A stretch of DNA of 64,000 bases from Pectinatus sp. (GCA_020025075.1 JAHHSR010000001.1:1-64000); one strand, 5' to 3'; positions 1 through 6,867 are shown, counted from the stretch's first letter. Numbers and translations are program-made. Notes: generated by a model from the sequence alone, not told the origin.

Positions 1-3
1 TAG

Positions 4-45
4 TTGCGCCTTACTCACGACTAAAGTCACGAGTATGCGGCGCAA
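4..45. other. Nested stem-loop at window edge
   Basis: An inverted repeat with outer arms TTGCGCC (4-10) and GGCGCAA (39-45), middle arms ACTC (13-16) and GAGT (31-34), and inner arms GACT (19-22) and AGTC (25-28). It could be the terminator of a gene left of the window or part of a structured RNA; only a short T run follows. A smaller hairpin (TTTTCC, AAAAA, GGAAA) lies near 69-84. The rest of 46-281 shows nothing recognisable apart from AT-rich promoter-like sequence. Confidence 0.45.
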
Positions 46-281
46 TTTCAATCAACTTACATTGACGTTTTCCAAAAAGGAAACATATACTCACATATTC
101 ATCAGCAGCAAGTCGCAGCTTGCATTTTCCTCAATATTACTATACACTAATAAATATTGAAATAAGCTGTATTATTAGTCTTTTACAGGAAAATGTTTTC
201 TTAAAAATTCAATTTATCTTTCAGATACCAGAAAGCAGCTTGACCAAAGTCCAGATAATAATCTTAAAAGGAATGATGCAA

Positions 282-611
282 ATGTCCCGTTATTCAAAAA
301 AAATCAGTCACAAAATTGAAAAGAAAAAGCAAAAGGAGCAACCTATTCCTAAAAAGCCGGGACGTGATCTTTTCTTGCTTGCTCTTATTGGTATCAACTT
401 CGTCCTGCTTGTCGCTGGCTGGCAACAGCTCCCTGCCATGGACAAGGGAACGTATGTTCTCATGGAAATTGCCCTTTGCGCCATATATACACAGCGTCAC
501 AGAGAAATGTCTTCCAAAGCTAATGATATTGTAAAATACATAGGCATTTTTTCAATGGTAGCTGCTGTGGTTCTCTTTTTGATAAATTGCTATTTCAAAT
601 ACGTTGCTTAA
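282..611 (+). CDS. Small membrane protein, unknown function
   Basis: A 109-residue protein with a very basic N-terminus (about residues 1-30, rich in Lys) followed by three hydrophobic segments: roughly 31-50, 57-72 and 86-107. The in-frame ORF extends upstream to 120, but ATG 282 is preceded by AGGA at 269-272 with normal spacing, and the upstream part reads like non-coding AT-rich DNA. ATG codons at 273 and 276 are alternatives. I recognise no family. The basic cytoplasmic tail and short loops suggest an inner-membrane protein. It ends just before a hairpin shared with the convergent glycosylase gene. Confidence 0.6.
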   Translation: MSRYSKKISHKIEKKKQKEQPIPKKPGRDLFLLALIGINFVLLVAGWQQLPAMDKGTYVLMEIALCAIYTQRHREMSSKANDIVKYIGIFSMVAAVVLFLINCYFKYVA

Positions 612-616
612 CTTAG

Positions 617-646
617 AAAAACGGCGCTTTAAAGTGCCGTTTTTAT
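617..646 (+). terminator. Intrinsic terminator, possibly bidirectional
   Basis: AAACGGCGCTTT (619-630) pairs with AAAGTGCCGTTT (631-642) with one G-U pair and is followed by a T-rich tract. The stem overlaps the stop codon of the convergent minus-strand gene, so it may serve both genes. Confidence 0.75.
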
Positions 647-1129
647 TTTGCCCCATTTTTCTAAGAGCATTTCAGTTGAATAGCGCGCATTCGCCGGACT
701 CGTCGAAGGCAAAGGCAAAAACGCACAGCACTCTTCTTTTATAAATTTTGCATTGAAACGGCGAAAATATTTCCAAGATGCGCCACCATTAAGGCAGATA
801 AGCTTTATAGACGGATATTCCTTTGTAAAAGCAAAAAAATCATTGCCAATTGCATTTTTGATGTCGCTATCTAAGCTGCCGACACGCTCGCAGCTCTTTA
901 TTGTATCCCAAAGTGCAACACGATGTTTAAGCAAAAGGCACAGCCTTTCTTCATAGGAAGCGGCAACAAAGTCTTCCTGCCATAAAAGCCCCATCAAACG
1001 CCAAAATCTATTTTGCGGATGCGCATAATATTGCTGCTCTGCAAGAGAGGTCTTGCCGGGCATTGAACCTAAAATTAAAATTTCTGATGCCGCATCTATT
1101 GATGGAACAAGACCTTGGCAATAACTCAT
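629..1129 (-). CDS. DNA-deoxyinosine/uracil-DNA glycosylase family protein
   Basis: A 166-residue single-domain protein of the uracil-DNA glycosylase superfamily, closest in my recall to the hypoxanthine/mismatch-type DNA glycosylases. These remove deaminated bases to start base-excision repair in the cytoplasm. Visible hallmarks are the N-terminal GSMPG loop (residues about 22-26) followed by YYAHPQNRFW, which matches the catalytic/pyrimidine-binding loop region, and the C-terminal LPSTSPAN motif (about 141-148), equivalent to the DNA-intercalation loop. The length is normal for the family. GAGGTGAGAAG just upstream of the ATG is a good SD. It is divergent from the CAP-domain gene, with a palindrome between them. 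Exact substrate (uracil or hypoxanthine) cannot be read from sequence. Confidence 0.85.
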   Translation of the reverse strand: MSYCQGLVPSIDAASEILILGSMPGKTSLAEQQYYAHPQNRFWRLMGLLWQEDFVAASYEERLCLLLKHRVALWDTIKSCERVGSLDSDIKNAIGNDFFAFTKEYPSIKLICLNGGASWKYFRRFNAKFIKEECCAFLPLPSTSPANARYSTEMLLEKWGKIKTAL

Positions 1130-1188
1130 CTTCTCACCTCATTTTGCCTGAAAATATACTACACCATTTCAGACGAAATTTATTATAA

Positions 1189-1201
1189 CACAATTATTGT
1201 G
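1189..1201. promoter_or_regulatory. 13-bp palindrome between divergent genes
   Basis: CACAATTATTGTG is a perfect odd-centre palindrome, with TATAAC directly overlapping on its left (1184-1189). It sits between the glycosylase (minus) and CAP-domain (plus) genes, so it could be an operator for either. No known regulator consensus was matched. Confidence 0.3.
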
Positions 1202-1226
1202 CTAATTTTAGAAAGGATGATTTATT

Positions 1227-1724
1227 TTGAAAAAATTCTCGCAAAAAATATTTTTCTTTGGCTTTTTTTTAGCTGCTTGTCTATTATTGCCCCTTCGCGT
1301 CCAAGCTCAAGCAACAACCGCGCAAGGACTTTGGGAAGAACAAGCGGTAAATGATATTTTGCATCTCGTAAACGAGCAAAGAGCTCAGCACCACGCCCAA
1401 CCCTTAAAACTAAATCCTGCCCTGATGCGCGCTGCCCAAGAGCGTCTTTCCGAGATAAAGGTTGAGTTTAGCCATTATCGCCCTGATGGCAGGCTGTGTT
1501 TTTCCCTTTTGCAAGAAGATGGCATAAAATACCGCGTTGCTGGCGAAAATATTGTCCGCGGCATCGATTTGACACCACAAAAAGCTGTCGCATTATGGGT
1601 TGACTCACCAACGCATTGCTACAATATCCGCCGCAAAAGCTTTACCGCTACTGGCATTGCCGCTTGTCGTACCAGTGATGGCATGGTTTATTATATTCAA
1701 ATTTTAGCTCGCCTAAAAAAATAA
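1227..1724 (+). CDS. Secreted CAP-domain (SCP/PR1-like) protein
   Basis: A 165-residue protein with a signal peptide (basic MKKFSQK, hydrophobic core to about residue 23, likely cleavage after VQAQA) and one CAP domain. The domain shows a VNEQRAQH helix near residue 47, an ENI-containing segment (AGENIVRG) near 111, and an ALWVDSPTHCYNI stretch near 125, all typical of bacterial YkwD-like proteins. These are exported; their biochemical activity is generally unknown. The start is TTG 1227 with GAAAGGA at 1211-1217 as SD; no better ATG exists. Two Cys residues (near 133 and 149) could form a disulphide in the envelope. Confidence 0.85.
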   Translation: MKKFSQKIFFFGFFLAACLLLPLRVQAQATTAQGLWEEQAVNDILHLVNEQRAQHHAQPLKLNPALMRAAQERLSEIKVEFSHYRPDGRLCFSLLQEDGIKYRVAGENIVRGIDLTPQKAVALWVDSPTHCYNIRRKSFTATGIAACRTSDGMVYYIQILARLKK

Positions 1725-1762
1725 AGTCAAAAAGTCTAATTTTTTATTTGACTTTTTGACTT
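1724..1762. promoter_or_regulatory. Perfect 13-bp inverted repeat before clpB
   Basis: The arm at 1724-1736 (AAGTCAAAAAGTC) is the exact reverse complement of 1750-1762, with a 13-nt AT-rich loop. It may terminate the CAP gene, but no clear T run follows the second arm. The second arm carries the clpB -35 box and a tandem TTTGACT repeat, so an operator function is equally possible. Confidence 0.55.
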
Positions 1763-1776
1763 ATTGGATCTATAAT
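1748..1776 (+). promoter_or_regulatory. Sigma-A-type promoter of clpB
   Basis: TTGACT (1748-1753), a 17-bp spacer and a perfect TATAAT (1771-1776). The -35 hexamer lies in the right arm of the inverted repeat. Transcription would start near 1783, giving a leader of about 70 nt. Confidence 0.75.
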
Positions 1777-1855
1777 CAGAATCGTAAGCACAAGAACACA
1801 TAAAATGCTTGCTTAATAATGTGAAATAATCTCTCAACTTGAGGAGGTATATAAT

Positions 1856-4435
1856 ATGTCAGAAGAAAAATATACACAAAAAGTACTTACCGCACTGCAA
1901 AGCGCTCAGCAAAGCGCCGCTGTGCACTATCACCAGGAAATAACCTCTGCCCATGTTCTCTTGGCTATGATTAAGGAACCTGAAGGCTTGCTGGCAACTA
2001 TTTTTGATGAATGTAAAACGGACTTACCTATGCTCAAGGTACGACTTGAACAAAAGCTCAAAAAAATCCCGGCTGTCAAAGGTCAAGACAGGCTTTCACT
2101 TAGCGTTGAAATGGCTCGTGTTCTAGGAGCGGCAAGACAAATTGCCGACAATATGCACGATGAATTTATCAGCACGGAACATTTGCTTTTGGCCATCTGC
2201 ACTAATGCCGAGGAAGAAATGCAAAAGATTTGCCAAGAGTTCGGCCTTGTAACCAACCGCATTCAGACAATAATCAAACAGCATCGAAAGCAAAATGTCC
2301 ACTCCGATAATCCGGAAGGGGAATATAAATCGCTGGAAAAATATGGACGTGATTTAACGCAGGCTGCTCGCAAGGGAAAGCTTGACCCTGTTATCGGCCG
2401 TGACGAAGAAATCAGACGTACGATTGAAATTCTCTCACGTCGCACGAAAAATAATCCTGTCTTGATTGGGGAACCAGGCGTCGGTAAAACCGCCATTGTT
2501 GAAGGGCTGGCACGCCGCATTGTTGCAGGAGATGTTCCAGAATCGCTAAAAAACAAGACGCTTTATTCTCTTGATTTAGGAGCTCTAGTTGCCGGAGCGA
2601 AATTCCGCGGTGAGTTTGAAGAACGCCTTAAAGCCGTCTTAAATGAAATCGTCAAGTCGGACGGCCAGATTCTCCTATTTATTGATGAAGTTCACACCGT
2701 AGTCGGCGCAGGTGCTTCAGAAGGTTCTATGGATGCGGGCAATCTGCTAAAACCGATGCTTGCGCGCGGTGAACTGCGCTGCATTGGAGCCACGACACTT
2801 AATGAATACAGAAAATATATTGAAAAAGACAGCGCCTTAGAACGCCGTTTCCAGCCTGTTATGGTTGGCGAGCCAAGCGTTGAAGATACTATCTCTATCT
2901 TGCGCGGGCTTAAAGAACGCTATGAAGTTCATCATGGTGTCCGCATCCGTGATAATGCCCTCATCTCTGCCGCTGTCTTATCTGACCGTTACATTTCCGA
3001 CCGTTTCTTGCCCGATAAAGCTATCGATTTGGTTGATGAAGCTGCCGCCAAGTTGCGCACGGAAATAGAATCAATGCCCGCTGAATTAGATGAAGTAAAG
3101 CGCCGTATTTTGCAGCTCAAGATTGAAGAACAGGCACTAAACAAAGAAACAGATTCTTCGTCGCAAGAAAGGTTAGCTAAACTAAAATCGGAAATTGCTG
3201 CGAGCGAAGAGCAAGAAAAGAAATTGGAAAGCCAATGGCAGCACGAAAAGCAAACCATAACCAGAACACGTGGCATCAAGCAGGAAATTGATGCCGTAAA
3301 GAATGAAATAGATCGTGCAGCTCGTGAAGGCAATCTTGCTAAGGCCTCTGAACTGCGCTATGGCAAATTGCCAGAACTTAAAAAGCAGTTAGCAGCGCAG
3401 GAAGACGAACTGGCCAAAGCACAAGAAGGTCGCCTTTTAAAAGAAGAGGTGAGCGAAGAGGATATCGCTAAAGTCGTAAGCAGGTGGACGGGCATTCCTG
3501 TCACCAAAATGATGATGGGCGAACGGGAAAAACTCTTGCACCTCGAAGATGAACTACATCGTCGCGTTGTTGGACAGGACAAAGCTGTCCAGGTTGTCAG
3601 CGAAGCCATTATCAGGGCTCGTGCCGGCATCAAAGACCCTAATCGTCCTATTGGCTCTTTTATCTTTCTTGGACCAACAGGCGTCGGCAAAACAGAACTG
3701 GCCAAAACGCTAGCAGAAATCCTCTTTGATGATGAGCGCTCAATGGTTCGTATTGATATGTCTGAATACATGGAAAAGCACTCCGTCGCCCGCCTTATCG
3801 GGGCTCCTCCCGGTTATGTCGGCTATGATGAAGGCGGCCAGCTGACAGAAGCAGTACGCAGACACCCCTATAGCGTTATCCTGCTTGATGAAATAGAAAA
3901 GGCTCATCCTGATGTATTCAACGTTCTGCTGCAAATTCTTGATGATGGGCGCCTTACCGATGGCAAGGGACGCGTTGTTAACTTCAAAAATACTGTTATT
4001 ATCATGACTTCTAATCTTGGTTCACAAGAAATCTTGACGCAAGACGATTTTGATAAAGCACGCGAAATGGTTATGAGTCTTTTAAAAGCGCATTTTCGCC
4101 CGGAATTTCTCAACCGCATCGACGACATCATCGTCTTCAAGGCACTTGCACAACAACAAGTCAAGGCTATTGCTGCCATTTTGCTTGAAAATCTCAGTAA
4201 AAGATTGCAAAAGCAAATCAACATCTCGCTTTGCTGGAGCGAAGCAGTACTAGATAAATTGGCGAATGATGGTTATGACCCAGCCTTTGGTGCACGTCCT
4301 TTAAAACGTCTCCTAGCCCACACTGTCGAAACACAGCTGAGCAAGGAAATAGTCAAGGGAAGTATCAAGGAAGGTGAATTAGTGAAAATAGACGTTAGCG
4401 ATAATCAGTTTACTTTCACGGCACAAGAAAAATAA
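1856..4435 (+). CDS. clpB: ATP-dependent chaperone ClpB
   Basis: An 859-residue Hsp100 disaggregase, full length for the family. It works with DnaK to extract polypeptides from aggregates in the cytoplasm. The order is: N-terminal double Clp repeat (1-145), AAA+ domain 1 with Walker A GEPGVGKTA near 203 and Walker B LLFIDEVH, a coiled-coil middle domain (about 400-525, rich in Glu/Lys), and AAA+ domain 2 with Walker A GPTGVGKTE near 603 and ILLDEIEKAHPD. The long middle domain and the lack of an IGF/L loop argue for ClpB rather than a ClpC-type protease partner. GAGGAGG at 1841-1847 is the SD. It has its own promoter and terminator, so it is monocistronic. Heat-shock control is expected, and a candidate repressor site overlaps its -35 box. 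Confidence 0.97.
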   Translation: MSEEKYTQKVLTALQSAQQSAAVHYHQEITSAHVLLAMIKEPEGLLATIFDECKTDLPMLKVRLEQKLKKIPAVKGQDRLSLSVEMARVLGAARQIADNMHDEFISTEHLLLAICTNAEEEMQKICQEFGLVTNRIQTIIKQHRKQNVHSDNPEGEYKSLEKYGRDLTQAARKGKLDPVIGRDEEIRRTIEILSRRTKNNPVLIGEPGVGKTAIVEGLARRIVAGDVPESLKNKTLYSLDLGALVAGAKFRGEFEERLKAVLNEIVKSDGQILLFIDEVHTVVGAGASEGSMDAGNLLKPMLARGELRCIGATTLNEYRKYIEKDSALERRFQPVMVGEPSVEDTISILRGLKERYEVHHGVRIRDNALISAAVLSDRYISDRFLPDKAIDLVDEAAAKLRTEIESMPAELDEVKRRILQLKIEEQALNKETDSSSQERLAKLKSEIAASEEQEKKLESQWQHEKQTITRTRGIKQEIDAVKNEIDRAAREGNLAKASELRYGKLPELKKQLAAQEDELAKAQEGRLLKEEVSEEDIAKVVSRWTGIPVTKMMMGEREKLLHLEDELHRRVVGQDKAVQVVSEAIIRARAGIKDPNRPIGSFIFLGPTGVGKTELAKTLAEILFDDERSMVRIDMSEYMEKHSVARLIGAPPGYVGYDEGGQLTEAVRRHPYSVILLDEIEKAHPDVFNVLLQILDDGRLTDGKGRVVNFKNTVIIMTSNLGSQEILTQDDFDKAREMVMSLLKAHFRPEFLNRIDDIIVFKALAQQQVKAIAAILLENLSKRLQKQINISLCWSEAVLDKLANDGYDPAFGARPLKRLLAHTVETQLSKEIVKGSIKEGELVKIDVSDNQFTFTAQEK

Positions 4436-4468
4436 AAAGTCATCTTTTCATTTGAAAATATTATAAAT

Positions 4469-4514
4469 AAAGCGTATAATAGTAAAGTTACTTTACATTA
4501 TACGCTTTTATTTT
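4469..4514 (+). terminator. Intrinsic terminator of clpB
   Basis: AAAGCGTATAAT (4469-4480) pairs with ATTATACGCTTT (4497-4508); the stem continues inward with AGTAAAGT/ACTTTAC and is followed by TATTTT. Confidence 0.85.
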
Positions 4515-4524
4515 GGGAGGAAAA

Positions 4525-5220
4525 ATGTCAGAACACAGCAACTCATTACAGAATAATTTTTTTAACTGGCTAGGTGGAAGAACTTCTGCGGCACAATTAT
4601 CGGAATTATTTTTTGCCTATCCAGAAATAGAAAAATTTGCTCAGCAAATAGGCATTCTCAAAGAACCGCTTTTTAAAACCAAAAATCTTCTGGCCATATC
4701 ATTGGTAAAAAAAATGGTCGAAACGCATCCGACCTTTCATTCTCTCTATAAAAAAAAGCTTCGCAAGATGAGTGAAGCCATAAATTTTTATTATACATAT
4801 CTTTGTGAACAGGCAACGCAAAATAAAGTTAAGCAAGTAGATATAGACAGTATTAGCAAGCCGGTTTACGAAAATAGCGACAATGTCACCTATTTTCATA
4901 CCGACAGCCAGCCAATTTCTCTATCTTACTTTGAAGATTTACAGCCAATTGATAATGGCTGGCCGCAATTATATGAAAAGCTCATGCAATGCCTATATGA
5001 AGATTATCCTGATACGATTGAAAAGATGGGCAAAAGTGCAGATACGAATGCTTTTTTCAGTTCGGATGCCTCGCATTTAAGCCGTCCTATTGCCCTATCA
5101 GATAAATTGTATCTGGAAATGAATATTACCACTTCACAAATAGGTAAAGTCTTACAAAAGACACTAGATGAATGTCTTGTTGATTACGAAAATATTGTCG
5201 TACAATATAGGAATAATTAG
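4525..5220 (+). CDS. Uncharacterised 231-residue protein
   Basis: The start is ATG 4525 behind GGGAGG (4515-4520). There is no signal peptide or membrane segment, so it is probably cytoplasmic. The N-terminal 90 residues are helical and basic, with FFNWLGG at 12-18 and repeated Lys near 70-80. The C-terminal half begins YFHTDSQPISLSYF, continues with a WPQLYEKLMQCLYEDYP segment and ends with a LYLEMNITTSQIGKVLQK stretch. From memory this order resembles an unnamed domain found at the end of many Firmicute accessory proteins (a Trp-Leu-rich helix, then YxExNLSxxxI). I cannot confirm that here. It follows the clpB terminator and is tail-to-tail with the next small gene, overlapping it by four bases. 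Confidence 0.65.
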   Translation: MSEHSNSLQNNFFNWLGGRTSAAQLSELFFAYPEIEKFAQQIGILKEPLFKTKNLLAISLVKKMVETHPTFHSLYKKKLRKMSEAINFYYTYLCEQATQNKVKQVDIDSISKPVYENSDNVTYFHTDSQPISLSYFEDLQPIDNGWPQLYEKLMQCLYEDYPDTIEKMGKSADTNAFFSSDASHLSRPIALSDKLYLEMNITTSQIGKVLQKTLDECLVDYENIVVQYRNN

Positions 5221-5432
5221 CTTTTTTTGAGGCTTGCCTCCAATGCGCCATAACTTGTGAGCACGCGCAGCTCTTTGGCTTTAATGGGCTGACTATGACC
5301 ACCAGAAAAGCGCATCTTAGAAGAAGGCTGAAAAGTGCTTGACAATGAAGGACGCAAAAGGGCAGAAATTGCCTTATATTTTGATAAAACGCGCAAATCA
5401 CCAGCACGGACAATGCGATTAAAGTAGCACAT
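5217..5432 (-). CDS. 71-residue basic protein with internal duplication
   Basis: A small basic protein of no recognised family. Residues 9-26 (RAGDLRVLSKYKAISALL) align without gaps to 51-68 (KAKELRVLTSYGALEASL), with about half the positions identical. The two copies use different codons, which points to an old duplication kept at protein level. The ATG is preceded by GAGGTGATTAG, a good SD, and an AT-rich promoter-like sequence lies 30-60 bp further upstream. The stop overlaps the stop of the convergent gene by four bases. Each repeat has an alternating basic/hydrophobic pattern that could form a short amphipathic helix. Function unknown. Confidence 0.6.
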   Translation of the reverse strand: MCYFNRIVRAGDLRVLSKYKAISALLRPSLSSTFQPSSKMRFSGGHSQPIKAKELRVLTSYGALEASLKKS

Positions 5433-5464
5433 CTAATCACCTCAAAGTTAAGATTTCTTTACTA

Positions 5465-5494
5465 ATTATATAAAAAATAATTCAGTTATTGCAA
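5465..5494 (-). promoter_or_regulatory. Candidate promoter of the 71-residue gene
   Basis: Reading the minus strand: TTGCAA (5494-5489), an 18-bp spacer and TATAAT (5470-5465), about 33 bp before the start codon. The region is very AT-rich, so chance matches are likely. Confidence 0.45.
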
Positions 5495-5506
5495 CTAATT
5501 ATTTTT

Positions 5507-5534
5507 TTGTGCAACATAAATAAATTATTATAAT
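5507..5534 (+). promoter_or_regulatory. Candidate promoter of a small RNA
   Basis: TTGTGC (5507-5512), a 16-bp spacer and TATAAT (5529-5534), facing the orphan terminator at 5579 and divergent from the promoter of the 71-residue gene. Confidence 0.4.
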
Positions 5535-5540
5535 CAATAA

Positions 5541-5614
5541 AAATTTAACCATCAGTAAATATATAATAAAACAACTGTATTCCTGAAAAATTAATTTTCA
5601 GGAATTATTTTTTT
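5541..5614 (+). ncRNA. Candidate small RNA, about 74 nt
   Basis: This stretch starts just after a promoter-like sequence and ends in a clear intrinsic terminator, with no ORF or start codon behind an SD between them. The 5' part is unstructured and A-rich, the layout of many trans-acting small RNAs. The terminator has no other plus-strand gene to serve unless it belongs to the gene ending at 5220. No known RNA family recognised. Confidence 0.35.
5579..5614 (+). terminator. Orphan intrinsic terminator
   Basis: ATTCCTGAAAA pairs with TTTTCAGGAAT around a short TTAA loop (about 5579-5605) and is followed by a T-rich tail. The nearest upstream plus-strand gene ended some 360 bp earlier. Confidence 0.75.
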
Positions 5615-5688
5615 GCAAATTCATTGCTAAATTTTTCAAAAAATATGCTTCTTTCTCTTAAAGAGAGTTCAGAAATAAAAATTAAAAG

Positions 5689-5717
5689 TTGCTTTTTCCG
5701 AATATATATAATATACT
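5689..5717 (+). promoter_or_regulatory. Candidate promoter of the S24 repressor leader
   Basis: TTGCTT (5689-5694), a 17-bp spacer and TATACT (5712-5717). The start would be near 5724, leaving about 320 nt of untranslated leader before the repressor gene. Confidence 0.5.
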
Positions 5718-5719
5718 TG

Positions 5720-6046
5720 AGGAAAAAGATAGATTTAGCTATCAGCAAAGACTGTCAATAGGTAAAGACCTGCAAATAGTCTATCCTCTTAAATGAGAAT
5801 GAATACGGATATGACAATAGGGCCAAAGAATTATTGCTCGTTAACAACAAGTGATGCTCCCAGCGAGCCAATCCGGAAATATATAGAAAATACCATAAGT
5901 TACACGGGAAGCTCATATCTCACGGGGACATTCACTGTTTTTTCAATGACGTCACTATCTGGCCTATCCTATCGAATTTAAATACAGAAGGGAGGCACGG
6001 GCTTTCTCCTTACCCAAAAGGTTAGGGAATATCCTGCCTGGATTTA
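5720..6046 (+). promoter_or_regulatory. Long structured leader of the repressor gene
   Basis: The 5433-6046 stretch holds no convincing gene other than the small-RNA candidate; this part is rich in inverted repeats. Seen: GATAG/CTATC near 5729-5743; AGACT, AGGT, AAAG, ACCT, AGTCT near 5750-5781, a hairpin with a symmetric 6x6 internal loop; GCTCG/CGAGC near 5836-5868; and a large hairpin at 5993-6039 directly before the start codon. A 62-codon ORF (5793-5981) lacks an SD and protein-like composition. I looked for signatures of common riboswitches, tmRNA, RNase P RNA, SRP RNA and 6S RNA and recognised none. It may be a cis-regulatory RNA or an independent RNA. Confidence 0.5.
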
Positions 6047-6667
6047 ATGAATTTTTCTGAACGCTTAAAAGAATATATGGCAGCAGCTGGCATAAATCAG
6101 ACGCAACTTTCCAAGCTGACTGGTATCAATAAATCATCGATTTGCGAATACCTTTCGGGCAGCTATGAGCCGAAATCACGCAACATCATCAAAATTGCCA
6201 ACGCCTTAAATATTTCACCGGAATATTTCTTGAATTTGCATGATAAAGTCAATGCTGTAACGCCAGACAATAAAAGTCTCGACGACACGCATAAAATACC
6301 GCTCATCGGCAATATTGCTGCGGGGCGCCCTATTTTGGCTGTGCAAAATTTTGATGAATATATCACCTGCGATAAGTCGATAAACGCCGATTTTTGCTTG
6401 CGCGTAACAGGTGACAGCATGATTAATGCCCGTATTTATGATGGTGATATTGTCTTTATCCATGAGCAATCCGATGTAAATGACGGCGACATTGCGGCTG
6501 TGCTCGTCGACGACAGCGCCACTTTAAAGCGCGTTTATAAATACGGCGACATGATTCAGCTTCGTGCCGAAAACCCTAAATATAAGCCTATGAATTTTAA
6601 TCGCAACAATTGCTCTTCTGTACGTATTTTAGGAAAAGCTGTTGCCTTGCTTGGCAACGTCATCTAG
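6047..6667 (+). CDS. HTH/S24 LexA-like autocleaving repressor
   Basis: A 206-residue repressor with an XRE-type helix-turn-helix (about 8-62; INQTQLSKLTGINKSSICEY) and a C-terminal S24 peptidase domain (about 85-206). The self-cleavage machinery is intact: Ala92-Gly93 in NIAAGRP as the scissile bond, Ser124 in TGDSM as nucleophile and Lys161 in ATLKR as general base. Proteins of this type are cleaved when RecA filaments form and de-repress SOS or prophage genes. The HTH is the XRE kind, not the winged helix of classical LexA, so it resembles phage CI-like or stress repressors. No prophage genes lie nearby. Its ATG has only a weak SD (GGAT) and sits under a hairpin, suggesting control of translation. 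A strong terminator follows. Confidence 0.85.
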   Translation: MNFSERLKEYMAAAGINQTQLSKLTGINKSSICEYLSGSYEPKSRNIIKIANALNISPEYFLNLHDKVNAVTPDNKSLDDTHKIPLIGNIAAGRPILAVQNFDEYITCDKSINADFCLRVTGDSMINARIYDGDIVFIHEQSDVNDGDIAAVLVDDSATLKRVYKYGDMIQLRAENPKYKPMNFNRNNCSSVRILGKAVALLGNVI

Positions 6668-6674
6668 CCACATG

Positions 6675-6716
6675 AAAAAGGAGATGCCCCTTAAAAGGGC
6701 ATCTCCTTTTTGCTTT
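6675..6716 (+). terminator. Intrinsic terminator of the repressor gene
   Basis: A long G+C-containing stem (AAAGGAGATGCCC against GGGCATCTCCTTT) followed by TTTTTGCTTTT. Confidence 0.9.
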
Positions 6717-6759
6717 TATAAATATTCAGGTTCTTTTTCGTTCTAAACAGCATGTTTTT

Positions 6760-6797
6760 TTCAGCAAAAAGCTCCCGCCTATAAAGGCGAGAGCTTT
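6760..6797 (-). terminator. Intrinsic terminator of the lut genes
   Basis: AAAGCTCCCGCCT (6768-6780) pairs with AGGCGAGAGCTTT (6785-6797) with one mismatch. On the minus strand the stem is followed by TTTTTGCTG, so it ends leftward transcription from lutC-lutB. Confidence 0.8.
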
Positions 6798-6810
6798 CTG
6801 CTACAATGAG

Positions 6811-6845
6811 GATGGTGATGTACTCCCAAGGAATCATTCACCATC
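6811..6845. other. Inverted repeat after lutB
   Basis: GATGGTGA (6811-6818) and TCACCATC (6838-6845) flank a 19-nt loop between the lutB stop and its terminator. It could protect the 3' end of the mRNA. Confidence 0.4.
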
Positions 6846-6867
6846 TCCACCTAAGGGAAAAATTACA

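Noticed and set aside
1724..1762. CIRCE element before clpB
   Set aside because: The repeat does not match TTAGCACTC-N9-GAGTGCTAA; reported only as an unassigned inverted repeat.
2263..4224. Several antisense ORFs of 60-140 codons inside clpB
   Set aside because: They lack SDs and follow the codon pattern of clpB, whose full-length homology is unmistakable.
5793..5981. 62-codon ORF within the repressor leader
   Set aside because: No SD, no protein-like composition, and it crosses several inverted repeats; better explained as non-coding leader.
5720..6046. tmRNA, RNase P RNA, SRP RNA or a common riboswitch in the leader
   Set aside because: None of the conserved core motifs I know for these RNAs is present.
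6047..6667. Repressor as a prophage marker
   Set aside because: No integrase, structural phage genes or attachment repeats were seen nearby, so a prophage is not called.
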